From contig NZ_JARXYJ010000001.1 of assembly GCF_029894425.1 (NCBI RefSeq), positions 9,878,501 to 9,942,500 on the forward strand: a stretch of DNA of 64,000 nucleotides. Reading direction: 5' to 3'. The notes under the pieces were generated by a model that saw only the letters and a program-made list of their open reading frames with translations, had not been told where the DNA came from and searched no databases. The translations under genes and the position numbers were made by a program. Positions 1 to 9,680 of the stretch are shown here, one piece after another. Position 1 is the first letter of the stretch, and each line of letters begins with the position of its first letter. This DNA is from Streptomyces sp. SAI-127. Its GTDB lineage: Bacteria; Actinomycetota; Actinomycetes; Streptomycetales; Streptomycetaceae.

Positions 1-31
1 GTCAAGTACCTTGGTGGGAAAGGACGTTCTG

Positions 32-844
32 GTGACCGACACGGATGCTCTGCCGCCAGGGACCGATCCGGACAAGGCGAGCGTAGCCCGGATGTACGAC
101 GCGATGCTGGGCGGGGAGCACAACTTCGCCATCGACCGGGAAGCGGTGGCGGCCGTCACGGCCATCGACCCCCAGGTGCGCACGCTGGCCCGCGCCAACC
201 GGGCCTTCCTCGGGCGGGCGGTGCGCTTCCTGGCCCGGTCCGGTGTCCGGCAGTTCATCGACCTCGGCTCGGGGATACCGACGCAGGGCAACGTCCACGA
301 GGTGGCCCAGGCGGCGAGCCCGCGGGCCCGGGTGGTCTACGTCGACAAGGATCCGGTGGCCGTCGCCCACAGCATCACCCTGCTTGCCGACAACCCGTAC
401 GCCGACATCGTCGACGCCGACATCCGGCGGCCGGCCGACGTCCTGGCCTCGCCGCAGGTGCGCGAGCTGATCGACTTCGACCAGCCGGTCGCCGTGCTCA
501 TGGTCGCGATCCTGCACTTCGTCGCGCCCGAGGAGAACCCGGCCGGAATCGTCGCCGCCTTCCGGGACGCACTGCCCGACGGCAGCTGGCTGGCCCTGTC
601 CCACGCCACCAACCAGGATCGCCCCGACACGGCCGCCGCGGTCACCCAGCTGTACCGCTCCCGGGCCACCTCACCGGTCACCGTCCGCTCCCACCAGGAG
701 ATCCAGGACCTCTTCACCGGCTTCGAGCTGACCGAACCGGGCCTGGTCCACGTACCCCTGTGGCGTCCGGACGAGAACGAGGGCATCCCGGAGAACCCGT
801 CGGAGTACTGGGTGTACGCGGGGGTCGGGCGCAAGAGCGCGTGA
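32..844 (+). CDS. SAM-dependent methyltransferase, PF04672 (DUF574) family
   Basis: The 270-residue protein has the actinobacterial S-adenosyl methyltransferase layout: an N-terminal DPDKASVARMYDAMLGG segment, the SAM-binding loop DLGSGIPTQGNVHE near residue 80, and the acidic strand end YVDKDP about 25 residues later. The C-terminus ends in the usual EYWVYAGVGRK. Length equals the family norm. I chose the GTG at 32 because an AAAGGA Shine-Dalgarno sequence lies 7-8 bases upstream; a TTG at 11 is also in frame, and the frame is open to the window edge. The family is abundant in Streptomyces and its substrates are mostly unknown. Its cytosolic role here is not inferable, since the only visible neighbour is convergent. 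Confidence 0.85.
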   Translation: MTDTDALPPGTDPDKASVARMYDAMLGGEHNFAIDREAVAAVTAIDPQVRTLARANRAFLGRAVRFLARSGVRQFIDLGSGIPTQGNVHEVAQAASPRARVVYVDKDPVAVAHSITLLADNPYADIVDADIRRPADVLASPQVRELIDFDQPVAVLMVAILHFVAPEENPAGIVAAFRDALPDGSWLALSHATNQDRPDTAAAVTQLYRSRATSPVTVRSHQEIQDLFTGFELTEPGLVHVPLWRPDENEGIPENPSEYWVYAGVGRKSA

Positions 845-899
845 CCCCCGCGACGGTCCCGCCCCGAGGGGGCACACGGGTTGTGCTTGACGGGGGCTC

Positions 900-2165
900 T
901 CACCCCGCGATGGAGTCCAGCTGTTCCGCCGCCGGGCGCAGCGCCCACAGGTCGCCGCCCGGTGGCGCCTCCAGCAGCGGAACAGCCCTGCGCGCCCGCG
1001 CGTCGCCCGCGTCGGCGGCCGCGTGCACGACGTCGGTCGCCGCGTACCGGAGGAACTCCAGCTCCGGATGGGGCCATGCGGCGACTCCGGTCGCGGCGGG
1101 CAACAGATAGTCCACCGCCTTGAACAGGCTCTGCCCGTCCGGGCCTCGGTACGCCCACAGATCGACCCCGACATGCCGGCCGATGGCCGCGAGCCGGGTG
1201 TAGGCGACCAGGTCGAAGGTCGAGTAGTGCCAGCTCCGGGTGCGGGTCAGCTCCTGCGGCTGGCTGCCGTCGGCCGCGATCTGCGGCGCGATGCGCTTGC
1301 CGCGGGCGTCCAGAACCGTGCGGCGGGCCAGGGCCCTGTCGCCGGTCGCACAGGCGAGGCCGGCGAGCAGCATGTCGTAGAAGGTGCCGTGGTTGTTGGT
1401 GGCGGCCGCCTCCTGCTTGCCGAAGTCACTGTCCTTGAGCCAGCCGAGGAAGGCGGTGTTCCACTCCCTCATGCCGGTGCGGTCCTTCCCGCTCCAGCCC
1501 GGAGCGCCGGTGTCCAGCAGGGCGAGCGCGTCGAGGACGCTGGTGTACGACTGCGAGAAGTCGATGATGCCGATGGCCCGCCCGTCGTACTTGCAGGGGA
1601 TGAACTGGGCGTGGTCCAGGTGGGGGTTCATCCTCGTGGCCGGGTCGAGGAACCAGGTGCGCAGCACCTGCCCGGCCTTGCGTGCGTGCCGCCTTTCGCC
1701 GGTGTAGTACCAGGCGAGGGAGAGGTCGTACGCGGAGTCGAAGACCTTCTCGACATCCTGACGGTCGGTGCCGGAGTCGACCTCGGGATTGCGCTCGCCG
1801 TCACGCTGGACGTACGGGCAGCCCCATGGGTTGTCGGCGGTCGGGGTCCGGGAGGGCCACCAGTACGGGGCCTGGCTGAGGTAGTCGTGGACGTCGCCGC
1901 CGGGGGCGGGCCTGGGCTTGTCGACGACGGTCCAGGGGCCCTGGTCCAGCCACTTGTCGGCGCGGAACGTCAACGCCCGCACCGCGCGCCGTAGTTGCGG
2001 ATCACCACGATCGAGCCGCGCTTTCGTCTGCTGCAGCCGGGCGCCGTCCAGGACCGCGGTGTGCGGTGGGGGCGCGGTCCGTGCCGCCACCGGTGCGCAG
2101 AGCCCTGTGGTGAGCGCGGCCAGGGCTGTCGCGAGGACGACCCACCGGCGGGCCCGCGCGCTCAT
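900..2165 (-). CDS. Secreted alginate-lyase-like polysaccharide lyase (PF05426 type)
   Basis: The protein has 421 residues, with an N-terminal signal peptide (RARRWVVLATALAALTTG) and predicted cleavage near AAR at about 29. The (alpha/alpha)-toroid alginate-lyase fold is indicated by QAPYWWPS at 98-105 and by the conserved pair Asn257-Asn258-His259 (TNNHGTFYDML), which matches the catalytic Asn/His of PF05426 lyases. SWHYSTFDLVAY follows near 310. The family cleaves uronic-acid polymers by beta-elimination; alginate, glucuronan or another uronan is possible, and the real substrate is not visible. The start codon overlaps the stop of the upstream pectate-lyase-like gene by 4 bases (ATGA), so the two are translationally coupled and probably act on the same acidic glycan outside the cell. 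Confidence 0.8.
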   Translation of the reverse strand: MSARARRWVVLATALAALTTGLCAPVAARTAPPPHTAVLDGARLQQTKARLDRGDPQLRRAVRALTFRADKWLDQGPWTVVDKPRPAPGGDVHDYLSQAPYWWPSRTPTADNPWGCPYVQRDGERNPEVDSGTDRQDVEKVFDSAYDLSLAWYYTGERRHARKAGQVLRTWFLDPATRMNPHLDHAQFIPCKYDGRAIGIIDFSQSYTSVLDALALLDTGAPGWSGKDRTGMREWNTAFLGWLKDSDFGKQEAAATNNHGTFYDMLLAGLACATGDRALARRTVLDARGKRIAPQIAADGSQPQELTRTRSWHYSTFDLVAYTRLAAIGRHVGVDLWAYRGPDGQSLFKAVDYLLPAATGVAAWPHPELEFLRYAATDVVHAAADAGDARARRAVPLLEAPPGGDLWALRPAAEQLDSIAG

Positions 2166-3856
2166 CGGACCACACCGTTCAGCCGGCGCTGGGCCTCGTA
2201 CAGGTTCCGTGGCCGCACCGATTCCGCACTGCCGTACAGCTCAAGGCGTGTGTGCAGATGACCCGTGAAGTCGGGGACGTCGATCTGGTCGAACTCCCTG
2301 ACCTCGTCGATGCCGACGGTCGCGGAGTACGGCGCCAGACCGTCGATCTTCACCAGCCCGGCGCGGCCGTTGGTGACGCGGATGTTCCAGTGGGTGAACC
2401 GGGCGCCGAAGAGGGGACCCGCGCTGGCGTCACCGCCGTGGCGGCCGTTGTTGTTCAGGGTGATGTCGGTGCGGACATTGGCGAAGGGCAGGCCGCGATG
2501 GCTGTCGAAGGTGCCCATCCGCATGTCGCCGCGCGACCAGACGTTGTATGACGACAGCCCCTCGACGTTGATGCCGTGCAGCTGGGTGCCCGCGGGCGCG
2601 GGGCTGGTGCGCTCCTCGATCGTGAAGTCCTCGATGAGGTTGTCGTGCGACCCCTCGCGGCAGAAGTAGGGGTGATGGGAGCCGCGGCCGGCCACGCGCG
2701 TGCGGCGCAGAGTACAGGCGGAGGCGGCCACCAGGCCGAAGCCGTTGTCGACATGACGGACTGTCACGTCGTCCACCCGGCAGTCGTACGCGCACTGCAG
2801 CACGACGCCGTTGTGCCCCTTGTCCAGCAGGTGTGGCTGCTGCGGGGTCTCGGGCGCCTCCAGGGTCAGGCCCTCGACGCCCGATCCGCTCAACTCCGCC
2901 ACATGGGTGGTCAGTTGCGGGGCCCACTCGGGGCGCAGGTCGAGCGGGAGCGGTCGTTCGAGGGTGACCTTCCGGCCGTGGACGCGGGCGATGCGGACGG
3001 GCCACTCGTAGGGCACGTACGACGTCAGCTTCGTCTTGTCGTCCCAGAAGTACGCCTCGGGGCCGGGCCCGCCGCCGCACATGTGCTCCAGGAGGGTGTG
3101 GTCCGCGTCGTCCGCGAGCCGGAGGAGGACCAGGGCCCCGGGCCGCAGTGAGCGGGTGTCGGCGGCCGTCACCGTCCAGGAGCCCTGTCGTGCCGGGGCG
3201 AGGTCGGTGAGCGTCCGCCACTCGTCGCGCCGGTTGCCGGTCCAGCCCTCGAAGGGCCACGCCTTGGCCCTGATCGCGGCGACGAGCGACACCCAACGGG
3301 CCCGGGGCGCCAGCCAGATCAGCCCGCCCGCCCATGACCAGGACGACTTGTCGCCTCCGTAGCGGGAGCCGTAGGTCCCGATCAGCTCGGTGAGGTTCTT
3401 CGTCGCGTACAACGTCGTACGACCGCTGCCGGCGCCCTTGAGCACCACGTTCGAGCGGTCCACGCGGATCACGTCGTCGATGCGGAACGTGCCCGGCGGG
3501 ATGGTGACCGTGCCACCGCCGGCCCTTCCGGCAGCGGCGATGGCACGGTTGATCGCGGGGGCGGAGTCGGTCGTCCCGTCCGCCACGGCGCCGAAGTCGC
3601 GGACGTCGGCGACGACTCGGTGGCGCGGGAAGCGTGTCGCCCCGCCGTGGCATCCTGCGCGGCCGACGTACGGGATCTGCGGATGGGTGAGAGGAGTGCG
3701 GCTGAACTCCCGCCACAGTGACGGGACTTCGGCCGCTTGTGCGGCCGGCGTGGTGACCGCGCCGGCCGCCACGGCGACCGCGCTTCCCAGCAGGGTTCGT
3801 CTGGTCATGCCCATGACATTCAGAGGTTCCATGGGGCCCGTGTGCGCATTGCTCAT
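2162..3856 (-). CDS. Tat-exported pectate-lyase-like beta-helix protein (Pectate_lyase_3)
   Basis: The 564-residue protein begins with a twin-arginine signal peptide (MTRRTLLGSAVAVAAGA, cleavage after AQA). The mature part opens with the Pectate_lyase_3/GH28-like signature VADVRDFGAVADGTTDSAPAINRAI and GGTVTIPPGTFRI, followed by a right-handed parallel beta-helix (VVLQCAYDCRVDDVTVRHV and similar rungs). I chose the ATG at 3856 because GGGAAGGG lies about 9 bases upstream; an ATG at 3886 lacks one. This fold is shared by pectate lyases, polygalacturonases and rhamnogalacturonan-active enzymes, so substrate specificity is open. It is the first gene of a two-gene unit with the alginate-lyase-like gene. 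A 13-bp palindrome lies 36 bases upstream. Confidence 0.8.
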   Translation of the reverse strand: MSNAHTGPMEPLNVMGMTRRTLLGSAVAVAAGAVTTPAAQAAEVPSLWREFSRTPLTHPQIPYVGRAGCHGGATRFPRHRVVADVRDFGAVADGTTDSAPAINRAIAAAGRAGGGTVTIPPGTFRIDDVIRVDRSNVVLKGAGSGRTTLYATKNLTELIGTYGSRYGGDKSSWSWAGGLIWLAPRARWVSLVAAIRAKAWPFEGWTGNRRDEWRTLTDLAPARQGSWTVTAADTRSLRPGALVLLRLADDADHTLLEHMCGGGPGPEAYFWDDKTKLTSYVPYEWPVRIARVHGRKVTLERPLPLDLRPEWAPQLTTHVAELSGSGVEGLTLEAPETPQQPHLLDKGHNGVVLQCAYDCRVDDVTVRHVDNGFGLVAASACTLRRTRVAGRGSHHPYFCREGSHDNLIEDFTIEERTSPAPAGTQLHGINVEGLSSYNVWSRGDMRMGTFDSHRGLPFANVRTDITLNNNGRHGGDASAGPLFGARFTHWNIRVTNGRAGLVKIDGLAPYSATVGIDEVREFDQIDVPDFTGHLHTRLELYGSAESVRPRNLYEAQRRLNGVVR

Positions 3857-3891
3857 GTCCGTTCGCCCTTCCCATGTGCTTTTCATGGATG

Positions 3892-3904
3892 TGAACGACG
3901 TTCA
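3892..3904. promoter_or_regulatory. 13-bp palindrome upstream of the lyase pair
   Basis: TGAACG-A-CGTTCA is a perfect inverted repeat placed 36-48 bases before the lyase start at 3856, where a repressor operator would be expected. The half-site resembles LacI/GntR-type operators, but no regulator gene is adjacent. The palindrome itself is seen directly; operator function is inferred. Confidence 0.35.
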
Positions 3905-3998
3905 TAATTGCGTTGGGCGGTGAGCATGCCACGAGGTTCCTCCGTGCGAAAGAGGTTGCGCAGCGGTTAATGGGCCATGTCCGTGAACAGATGCCAAT

Positions 3999-4039
3999 GC
4001 CGAGCCCCGCCGACGTGGTGTCTGTCGGCGGGGCTCGGC
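3999..4039. terminator. Strong hairpin terminator after the GH43 gene
   Basis: A perfect 16-bp inverted repeat (GCCGAGCCCCGCCGAC at 3999-4014 and its complement at 4024-4039) encloses a 9-base loop. It starts 21 bases past the stop of the large GH43 gene (stop at 4060, minus strand). There is no clear U tract, which is normal for Streptomyces terminators. Confidence 0.8.
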
Positions 4040-4059
4040 GCGGTGGCGGGACCGGGTTC

Positions 4060-7000
4060 TTACCGGCGGCTCCAGCCCACGGCGATGATGCCGGTGATCT
4101 TCGATCCGGTGACGTTGTCGTAGACGACCTCACCACCGGACTTCTTCCAGATCCTGAGGTGGAAGGTGTCCGGGGCATCGGTGGCGGTGATCCGGAAGCC
4201 GTATCCGCTCTTGCCGTCGACCGTGCCCGACCCCTGGTGGACGGCCCGGGAGCCGGTGACCACGAGCCAGTCGGAGCCGGTCGAACGGAACTTCAGCCTG
4301 GCCGGGCCGAAGTCGAAGGAGGCCTCGCCGACGGGCGCCGAGGCTCCTGGCAGGTAGGCCGCGGCGAAGGAGAAGGCGGCCTTGCCCGTCAGGCTCGGCT
4401 TGGCGGGGTAGGCACCGGCCGGGGAGCCCAGGACGCCGGTGCCGAGCGCGGGACCGGCAGAGCGGTCGTAGACGATCAGCTCGGGAAGCGTCCTGCTGTC
4501 CGAGGCGCCGTCGTCGTCGGTGACGGTGATCACCGGACGGCGGATTCCCGCCTTGGTGTAAGGGTGCTCGGCGCGGCAGCCGGACGCGCTGACCGTGCCG
4601 GACTGCGGCGCGCTCCCGTCCTTCCAGTCGACCACGCACGTGTGGGTGTCACTCGTGCCCGGGTCGGTGAAGTCGGCCGTGACGACTGTGCGCTTGCCGA
4701 CCGGCACGGGGGACTGCGGACCTGTGGCGGAGACAACCGCGGGCGCCGCGTTGGCCACCTCGACCGTCGCCGTGTCCTTGCTGCGCCCGCCCGTGAGGGT
4801 GACCGTGTAGGTGCCGTTGTCGGTGCAGGTGAGCGTCGTCGCGGCCGAGCCGGGGTCGGCGAAGGAGCAGGGCGCCCCCTCCTCGACGGTCCACTTCGGG
4901 GTGCCCGCACCGGAGATCGTGCCGTGCAGCGCGATCGCGTCGCCCTCCTTCCCGCCGACGTCCTCGCCGGCGTGCACGATGCTCACCGGGTCGATGCTCG
5001 TCAGGGTGGGCACGACCTTCTTGATCAGGCCGTCGGAGTCGAACTCCAGCTTGTCGACGGTCGTTTCGCGGTGCATGCCGTCACCGCCGGGAATCGCGAA
5101 CCGGTGATAGGCGATGTACCAGTCGTCGGTGCCCGGCACCTGGACGACCGAATGGTGACCGGGGCCCTTGATGCCGAGCGAGAGGTCCTTCTCCAGGATC
5201 ACGCCCCGCTTCGTCCACGGGCCGGTGGGGGAGGGGCCGGTGGCGTAGGCGACACGGTAGTTCTCGTCACGGGTGTCGTTCTCCGACCACGTGAGGTAGT
5301 AGGTGCCCTTGCGCTTGATGACGAAGGAGCCCTCGTTGTAGCCGCTGGGCGTGATGTCCTTCATCTTCGTGAGGTCGACGGACGTCATGTCGTCGTTGAG
5401 CGGCGCCACGTAGGCGTGCCCGTTGCCCCAGTAGAGGTACGACTGACCGTCGTCGTCGGTGAACACGGCCGGGTCGATCATCTGGCCGCTGAACTGGCCC
5501 GCCTTGAGCAGCGGTCGGCCCAGTGCGTCCTTGAAGGGGCCGGTCGGCGAGTCGGACACCGCGACACCGATGTTGGCGTCGGCGCAGAAGTAGAAGTAGT
5601 ACTTCCCGTCCTTCTCGGCGATCGTCGGCGCCCAGGCCCTGCTGTCCGCCCACGAGATGTCCGGACCGAGGTCGAGGATGACGCCGTGGTCCTTCCAGTG
5701 GACCAGGTCGGTGGAGGAGTACGCCTTGAACTGCGTGCCGCTCCAGCCCTCGAAGCCGTCGGTCGTCGGATAGATGTAGAAGGTGTCGCCGAACCGCACG
5801 ATGTTCGGGTCGGCGTTGAGCCCCGGCAGGACCGGGCTCCTCATGACGAGCGCCGAGACCGTCCAGGTGCGCTTCTTGCCGTCGGACCCGGTCACCTCGT
5901 ACGTCACCGGCTTGCTGAAGTCCTGCACGCTGCCGGAGGCGGGGCTGATCGCCGCTCCGTGCGCGAGGGTGAACTCCGGTGCCAGCGCGGTGAGATCGGT
6001 GCCCTCCCGCATCGGCAGCGTGACCTTGCCGCCCGCGTTGTCGACGATGGCGTCGACCTTCAGCGCCGGGTGCGTGGCCTTGGCGATGCCCGCGGTGTTA
6101 CCGCTGAGCTCCATGACCTCCGCGGCCGAAAGGGCCCGGTCGTAGATGCGGAAGTCGTCGACCTCGCCGCCGAAGTACGGGTCGGCCGCGTACAGGGACT
6201 TGCCGATGTAGCCGCTGTAGCCCTTGTTCGCGTCGTACAGCTCGGACGGCTTGACGGTGGTCGTCGTACGGGCCGCCTCGACGCCGTCGACGTAGAGGAC
6301 CATCGTGCCGCTCGCCCCGTCGAGGGTGACTGTGACGTGCCGCCACTCACCGGGCGTGAGCTGGGAGCCCGCCGTCAGTTTCGACTCCGCCGACCAACTC
6401 GCCTTGGTGATCGCCGAGTAGAGACTGTTGCCGCCGTTGGAGGGGGTGGCGAAGAGGTACTTGTCGCTGTCCGGACCGAGCCCGAACAGCCACTGGAAGC
6501 TGTTGCCCCCCTTCCACTTGGCGTACGTCGACACGGTCACGCTGTCGGCGTTCTTCAGCACACCGCTCGGGATCTTGACGTACGGCGAACCCGTCGCGTC
6601 TCCCGACATCTTGAAGGAGCCGCCCCGCACCCCCGTGCCGAAGCCGGGGGTGCCGACATAGGTGCCGTGGTAGCCGTGTCCGCTGGAGTCGACCGCGATG
6701 TTGCCGCCGGTCTCGTCGAAGCCGTAGTGCACCAGCAGGTCGGCCGGGACGTCGGGTCCTTCGTCGGACACGGTGACCTCGGCCTGGACGGGTATCGCGG
6801 CGCCGTCGGGCAGGCTGCCGGTGACCGTGAAGGTGCCGGCCTGCGCGTACTTCGACACCGGGACGTCCGCCCAGGTGACGGCGACGGGCCGGTCGACGCC
6901 GTCCGCGTACTTCGCGATCACGGTGGCCGGCAGGACCGGCGCCTGGCCGGTCCGTGTCTTCACCTTCACGGACTCGACGCTCTCGACGAGCTGGTCCGGC

Positions 7001-9261
7001 TGGTAGGCACGCAGCAGCCGGTCGTACTCCGCCTGGGTGACGGGCAGGACGGTGCCGTGGCGCGGCTTGGCCGGAAGGTCGTAGTCGGCGACCGGTGTCC
7101 AGTTGCCGGAGTCGAGGTCGGTCGTCTCGAAGGGGATGTAGCCGCGTCCGCCGAACTCGTCGAGGAACGCGTACCACTTCTCCTCGGTGTTCGACTTGAA
7201 CACCAGGGGACCCTCGGCGGCGTTCATCGCGCCCTTTCCGATGCCCTCCGCGACCGCGGTCCAGGACGGGTTCAGGATCGAGTCGCTCTTCTCCTCGAAG
7301 ATGAACTTGCTGTTGGGCGTGGAGGAGCTGTTGTTCCGCTCGTCCTTCGACAGACGGTAGTAGGTGCCGTTGTTCTGGATCATCGTGGAGTCGATGACCG
7401 AGTAGCCGCGGTCGATCCAGACCTTGGGTTCGCTGAAGGTGTAGAAGTCGCGCGTGGTCGCGTACATCATGCGGTTGTACGTGTCGCCGGAGTGCGCCTC
7501 GTTGTCGTACAGCTTCGACGCCCAGAAGACCACGTACTCGCCGAGCTTCGCGTCGTAGAACGCCTCCGGCGCCCAGGTGTTGCCCGCGCTGTCCGGAGAG
7601 ATCTTGATGAGCCGCTGGTTCGTCCAGTGGACCAGGTCGGTGGACTCCCAGATCATGATGGACTTGCTGCCGGAGCGCTGGGCCGCGTCCCAGTCGCCGT
7701 TGCCGTAGATCCTGAGGTCGGTGGCGATCTGGTAGAACTTGTCGCCCTCGGGGGAGCGGATGATGAACGGGTCGCGCAGGCCCTTCTCGCCGAGCGTGGA
7801 GGTCAGTACCGGCTTGCCGTCGTTCAACTCCCGCCACTTCATGGGGTCGTTGCCCTTGCTCAGCGCCGAGTAGAGCTGCTCGCCGTCCGAGGTGCCCTCA
7901 CCCGTGAAGTAGCTGAACATGTAGCCCTTGAGGGCTTCGTTCGCGGGGAGTTCGGGAACCTTCGCGGTGAAGGTGCGGGTCGCCTTCGCCTCGCCCTTGG
8001 TGACGGTGGCGGTCAGTTCGACGGTGGTGGAGCCGTCGCCGTGCGCGGGGCGGTGGACCACACCGTCGTCCTCGATGACCTTCTCGTCGGCGGAGGACCA
8101 GGAGACGGTGGTGCCGTAGTCGCCCGCTGCCGGGAGGGTCAGGTTTCCGCGTACGTCGTCGAGGTTGTGCACGGTGAGCGACTGGGCGGCCCGCTCGGTG
8201 GCCGTGGCGTCGTCGAAATCGGGCAGGACCGTGACGTCGAAGCTCTTGGTGTCGGTCACGGTGCCCTTCTTCAGGGTCGCCGTGAGGGTGGCGTGGCCGT
8301 CCGGTTCACCGGCGGCGGGACGGGTCACCTTGCCGGAGCCGCTCACCACATCCGTGTTGTCGCTGGCCCAGGTGATGGTGGACCCGCCGGCCGTGCCGGT
8401 CTTCGGCAGGTTCAGGTCGGCCGTGACCCCGCTCGTGTCGCCCAGGCTCAGCGCGGCCTTGTCGTCGGAGACACCCTGGACGGCGACGGGCAGGGAGAGC
8501 TGCTCGACCTCGGAGGCCGCGAGGGCCCGGTCGTACACCCGGAAGTCACGGATCCGGCCCTTGAAGAGCTTGTCGCCGGAGTAGACCGACTTGCCGATGT
8601 AGTTGGCGGTGGTGGTTCCCGATCCGATGGCGCCGGGCGTGATGGTGACCGCCGTGTTGCGGCCGACCTCGACGCCGTCCTCGTACAGGACACCGGTGTT
8701 GCCGGTCTGGGTGTAGGTGAGCTGCTTCCACACCGCGCGGGTGAGGTTGTGCGAGTCGGAGGGCTTCGTGGTCTGCTCGGTCGACCAGTTCCCGGTCGCG
8801 ATCGAGGTGCGCAGGGAGTTGCCGGTGGCGAACAGGTACCCGTTGCCGTTGCCGCCGCTGGAGTTGCCGAAGCCGTAGACGAAGTACGGCGTGGTCTGTG
8901 CGGAGTCGATCAGCACGTCCGTGGAGACGGTGATCGAGTCCATGCCTTTCATGACGTCGTCCGGCACCTTGATGGAGGTGTCGGAGCCGTTGAAGGCGAG
9001 CCCCTGCGCGGGGTCCGACCAGTCGGCGGTCCCGTTCACCGTGCCGTCGCGGCCGTTGCCGGAGGCGTCGGTGACGGTGGTGCCCGAGGCGCCGTCCAGC
9101 TTGTACCAGAGGGCCAGTCCCTCCGTGACGTCCGCGGTGTCCGCCGCCTGGGCGGGGACCATGGGGGCGGCGAGGCCCAGGAGCAGTGACGCGGCGGTCA
9201 GACCCGCGAGGCGGTCCGTCCAGCGTCTCGCGCGGGTGCGCGGACGTGCGAAGTACGTCAT
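4060..9261 (-). CDS. Secreted multi-modular protein with two GH43 domains and two LamG domains
   Basis: The protein has 1733 residues from the ATG at 9261 (AGGGGAA 7 bases upstream), with a signal peptide ending near AQA at 39. Modules in order: LamG 1 (about 45-255); two Ig-like segments with the immunoglobulin-like pattern next to glycosidases (about 260-440); GH43 module 1 (about 447-750; GYMFSYF, LRDPFI, AEGPLVF); a Big_4-like domain; LamG 2 (about 843-1057); a DUF5018-like strand domain; GH43 module 2 (about 1140-1390) with the triad motifs NADPN, MIDPAVF and NEGSF; PKD/Ig-like repeats (about 1427-1600); and a C-terminal post-COAP-like sandwich ending GIIAVGWSRR. GH43 enzymes release arabinose or xylose from plant polysaccharides. 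The two catalytic modules differ clearly in sequence, so they may cut different linkages. A strong hairpin follows the stop. Confidence 0.85.
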   Translation of the reverse strand: MTYFARPRTRARRWTDRLAGLTAASLLLGLAAPMVPAQAADTADVTEGLALWYKLDGASGTTVTDASGNGRDGTVNGTADWSDPAQGLAFNGSDTSIKVPDDVMKGMDSITVSTDVLIDSAQTTPYFVYGFGNSSGGNGNGYLFATGNSLRTSIATGNWSTEQTTKPSDSHNLTRAVWKQLTYTQTGNTGVLYEDGVEVGRNTAVTITPGAIGSGTTTANYIGKSVYSGDKLFKGRIRDFRVYDRALAASEVEQLSLPVAVQGVSDDKAALSLGDTSGVTADLNLPKTGTAGGSTITWASDNTDVVSGSGKVTRPAAGEPDGHATLTATLKKGTVTDTKSFDVTVLPDFDDATATERAAQSLTVHNLDDVRGNLTLPAAGDYGTTVSWSSADEKVIEDDGVVHRPAHGDGSTTVELTATVTKGEAKATRTFTAKVPELPANEALKGYMFSYFTGEGTSDGEQLYSALSKGNDPMKWRELNDGKPVLTSTLGEKGLRDPFIIRSPEGDKFYQIATDLRIYGNGDWDAAQRSGSKSIMIWESTDLVHWTNQRLIKISPDSAGNTWAPEAFYDAKLGEYVVFWASKLYDNEAHSGDTYNRMMYATTRDFYTFSEPKVWIDRGYSVIDSTMIQNNGTYYRLSKDERNNSSSTPNSKFIFEEKSDSILNPSWTAVAEGIGKGAMNAAEGPLVFKSNTEEKWYAFLDEFGGRGYIPFETTDLDSGNWTPVADYDLPAKPRHGTVLPVTQAEYDRLLRAYQPDQLVESVESVKVKTRTGQAPVLPATVIAKYADGVDRPVAVTWADVPVSKYAQAGTFTVTGSLPDGAAIPVQAEVTVSDEGPDVPADLLVHYGFDETGGNIAVDSSGHGYHGTYVGTPGFGTGVRGGSFKMSGDATGSPYVKIPSGVLKNADSVTVSTYAKWKGGNSFQWLFGLGPDSDKYLFATPSNGGNSLYSAITKASWSAESKLTAGSQLTPGEWRHVTVTLDGASGTMVLYVDGVEAARTTTTVKPSELYDANKGYSGYIGKSLYAADPYFGGEVDDFRIYDRALSAAEVMELSGNTAGIAKATHPALKVDAIVDNAGGKVTLPMREGTDLTALAPEFTLAHGAAISPASGSVQDFSKPVTYEVTGSDGKKRTWTVSALVMRSPVLPGLNADPNIVRFGDTFYIYPTTDGFEGWSGTQFKAYSSTDLVHWKDHGVILDLGPDISWADSRAWAPTIAEKDGKYYFYFCADANIGVAVSDSPTGPFKDALGRPLLKAGQFSGQMIDPAVFTDDDGQSYLYWGNGHAYVAPLNDDMTSVDLTKMKDITPSGYNEGSFVIKRKGTYYLTWSENDTRDENYRVAYATGPSPTGPWTKRGVILEKDLSLGIKGPGHHSVVQVPGTDDWYIAYHRFAIPGGDGMHRETTVDKLEFDSDGLIKKVVPTLTSIDPVSIVHAGEDVGGKEGDAIALHGTISGAGTPKWTVEEGAPCSFADPGSAATTLTCTDNGTYTVTLTGGRSKDTATVEVANAAPAVVSATGPQSPVPVGKRTVVTADFTDPGTSDTHTCVVDWKDGSAPQSGTVSASGCRAEHPYTKAGIRRPVITVTDDDGASDSRTLPELIVYDRSAGPALGTGVLGSPAGAYPAKPSLTGKAAFSFAAAYLPGASAPVGEASFDFGPARLKFRSTGSDWLVVTGSRAVHQGSGTVDGKSGYGFRITATDAPDTFHLRIWKKSGGEVVYDNVTGSKITGIIAVGWSRR

Positions 9262-9491
9262 GTGGGGTTCCCCTGCTGAGGCGTGGCGGGGCCTCGGCGG
9301 GGGCACCCTGCCGTTTCGGCTGTGTGACGTCGTGTTGCGAGAGTGTCAATCGCGTGGGACGGGGACGTCAAGAGGTTCCGAACAATGTCCGACTGGTCGA
9401 ACGTTACGTTTTCCCCACATGTACCGGGGAGTTGGGGGCATGCGGGTTGTACCCAGCGTGACTACCTCAGACAATCGAAGGGACGGGCACC

Positions 9492-9674
9492 ATGCTCGCC
9501 ATCATCTCCGCGGTCCTGTTCTTCATCTCCTTTCTGATCAACGCTGCGGACATCTCGACCAACGACACCTTCAGCTCGACGAACATCATGCTGCTCGGTC
9601 TCATGGTGCTCGCCCTGCACGTGGCGGGCATCGGAAGCGGCTGGTCCGTGAGCGGCCGGGGCCGCAGGCGGTGA
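9492..9674 (+). CDS. Small two-helix membrane protein, hypothetical
   Basis: The 60-residue product has two hydrophobic stretches (LAIISAVLFFISFLI at about 2-16 and IMLLGLMVLALHVAGIG at about 32-48) and a basic tail GRGRRR. The ATG at 9492 has AAGGGA 8 bases upstream. It sits alone between the divergent GH43 promoter region and the convergent GH95 gene, whose stop is only 6 bases away. It resembles the many short conserved membrane proteins of Streptomyces of unknown role. Support comes from the ribosome site, the coherent membrane topology and the clean fit between neighbours. Confidence 0.6.
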   Translation: MLAIISAVLFFISFLINAADISTNDTFSSTNIMLLGLMVLALHVAGIGSGWSVSGRGRRR

Positions 9675-9680
9675 GACCCG

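Noticed and set aside
3913..9189. Plus-strand open frame of 1758 residues opposite the GH43 gene
   Set aside because: It has repetitive Gly/Val/Arg-rich composition without motifs and lies fully antisense to a protein with clear domains; long antisense frames are normal at this GC content.
9449..9472. Minus-strand GTCT-N14-GGGTAC as a sigma-B promoter for the GH43 gene
   Set aside because: It fits the consensus, but the -35 is only two fixed bases and the gene is a secreted hydrolase not expected in this regulon; chance is likely.
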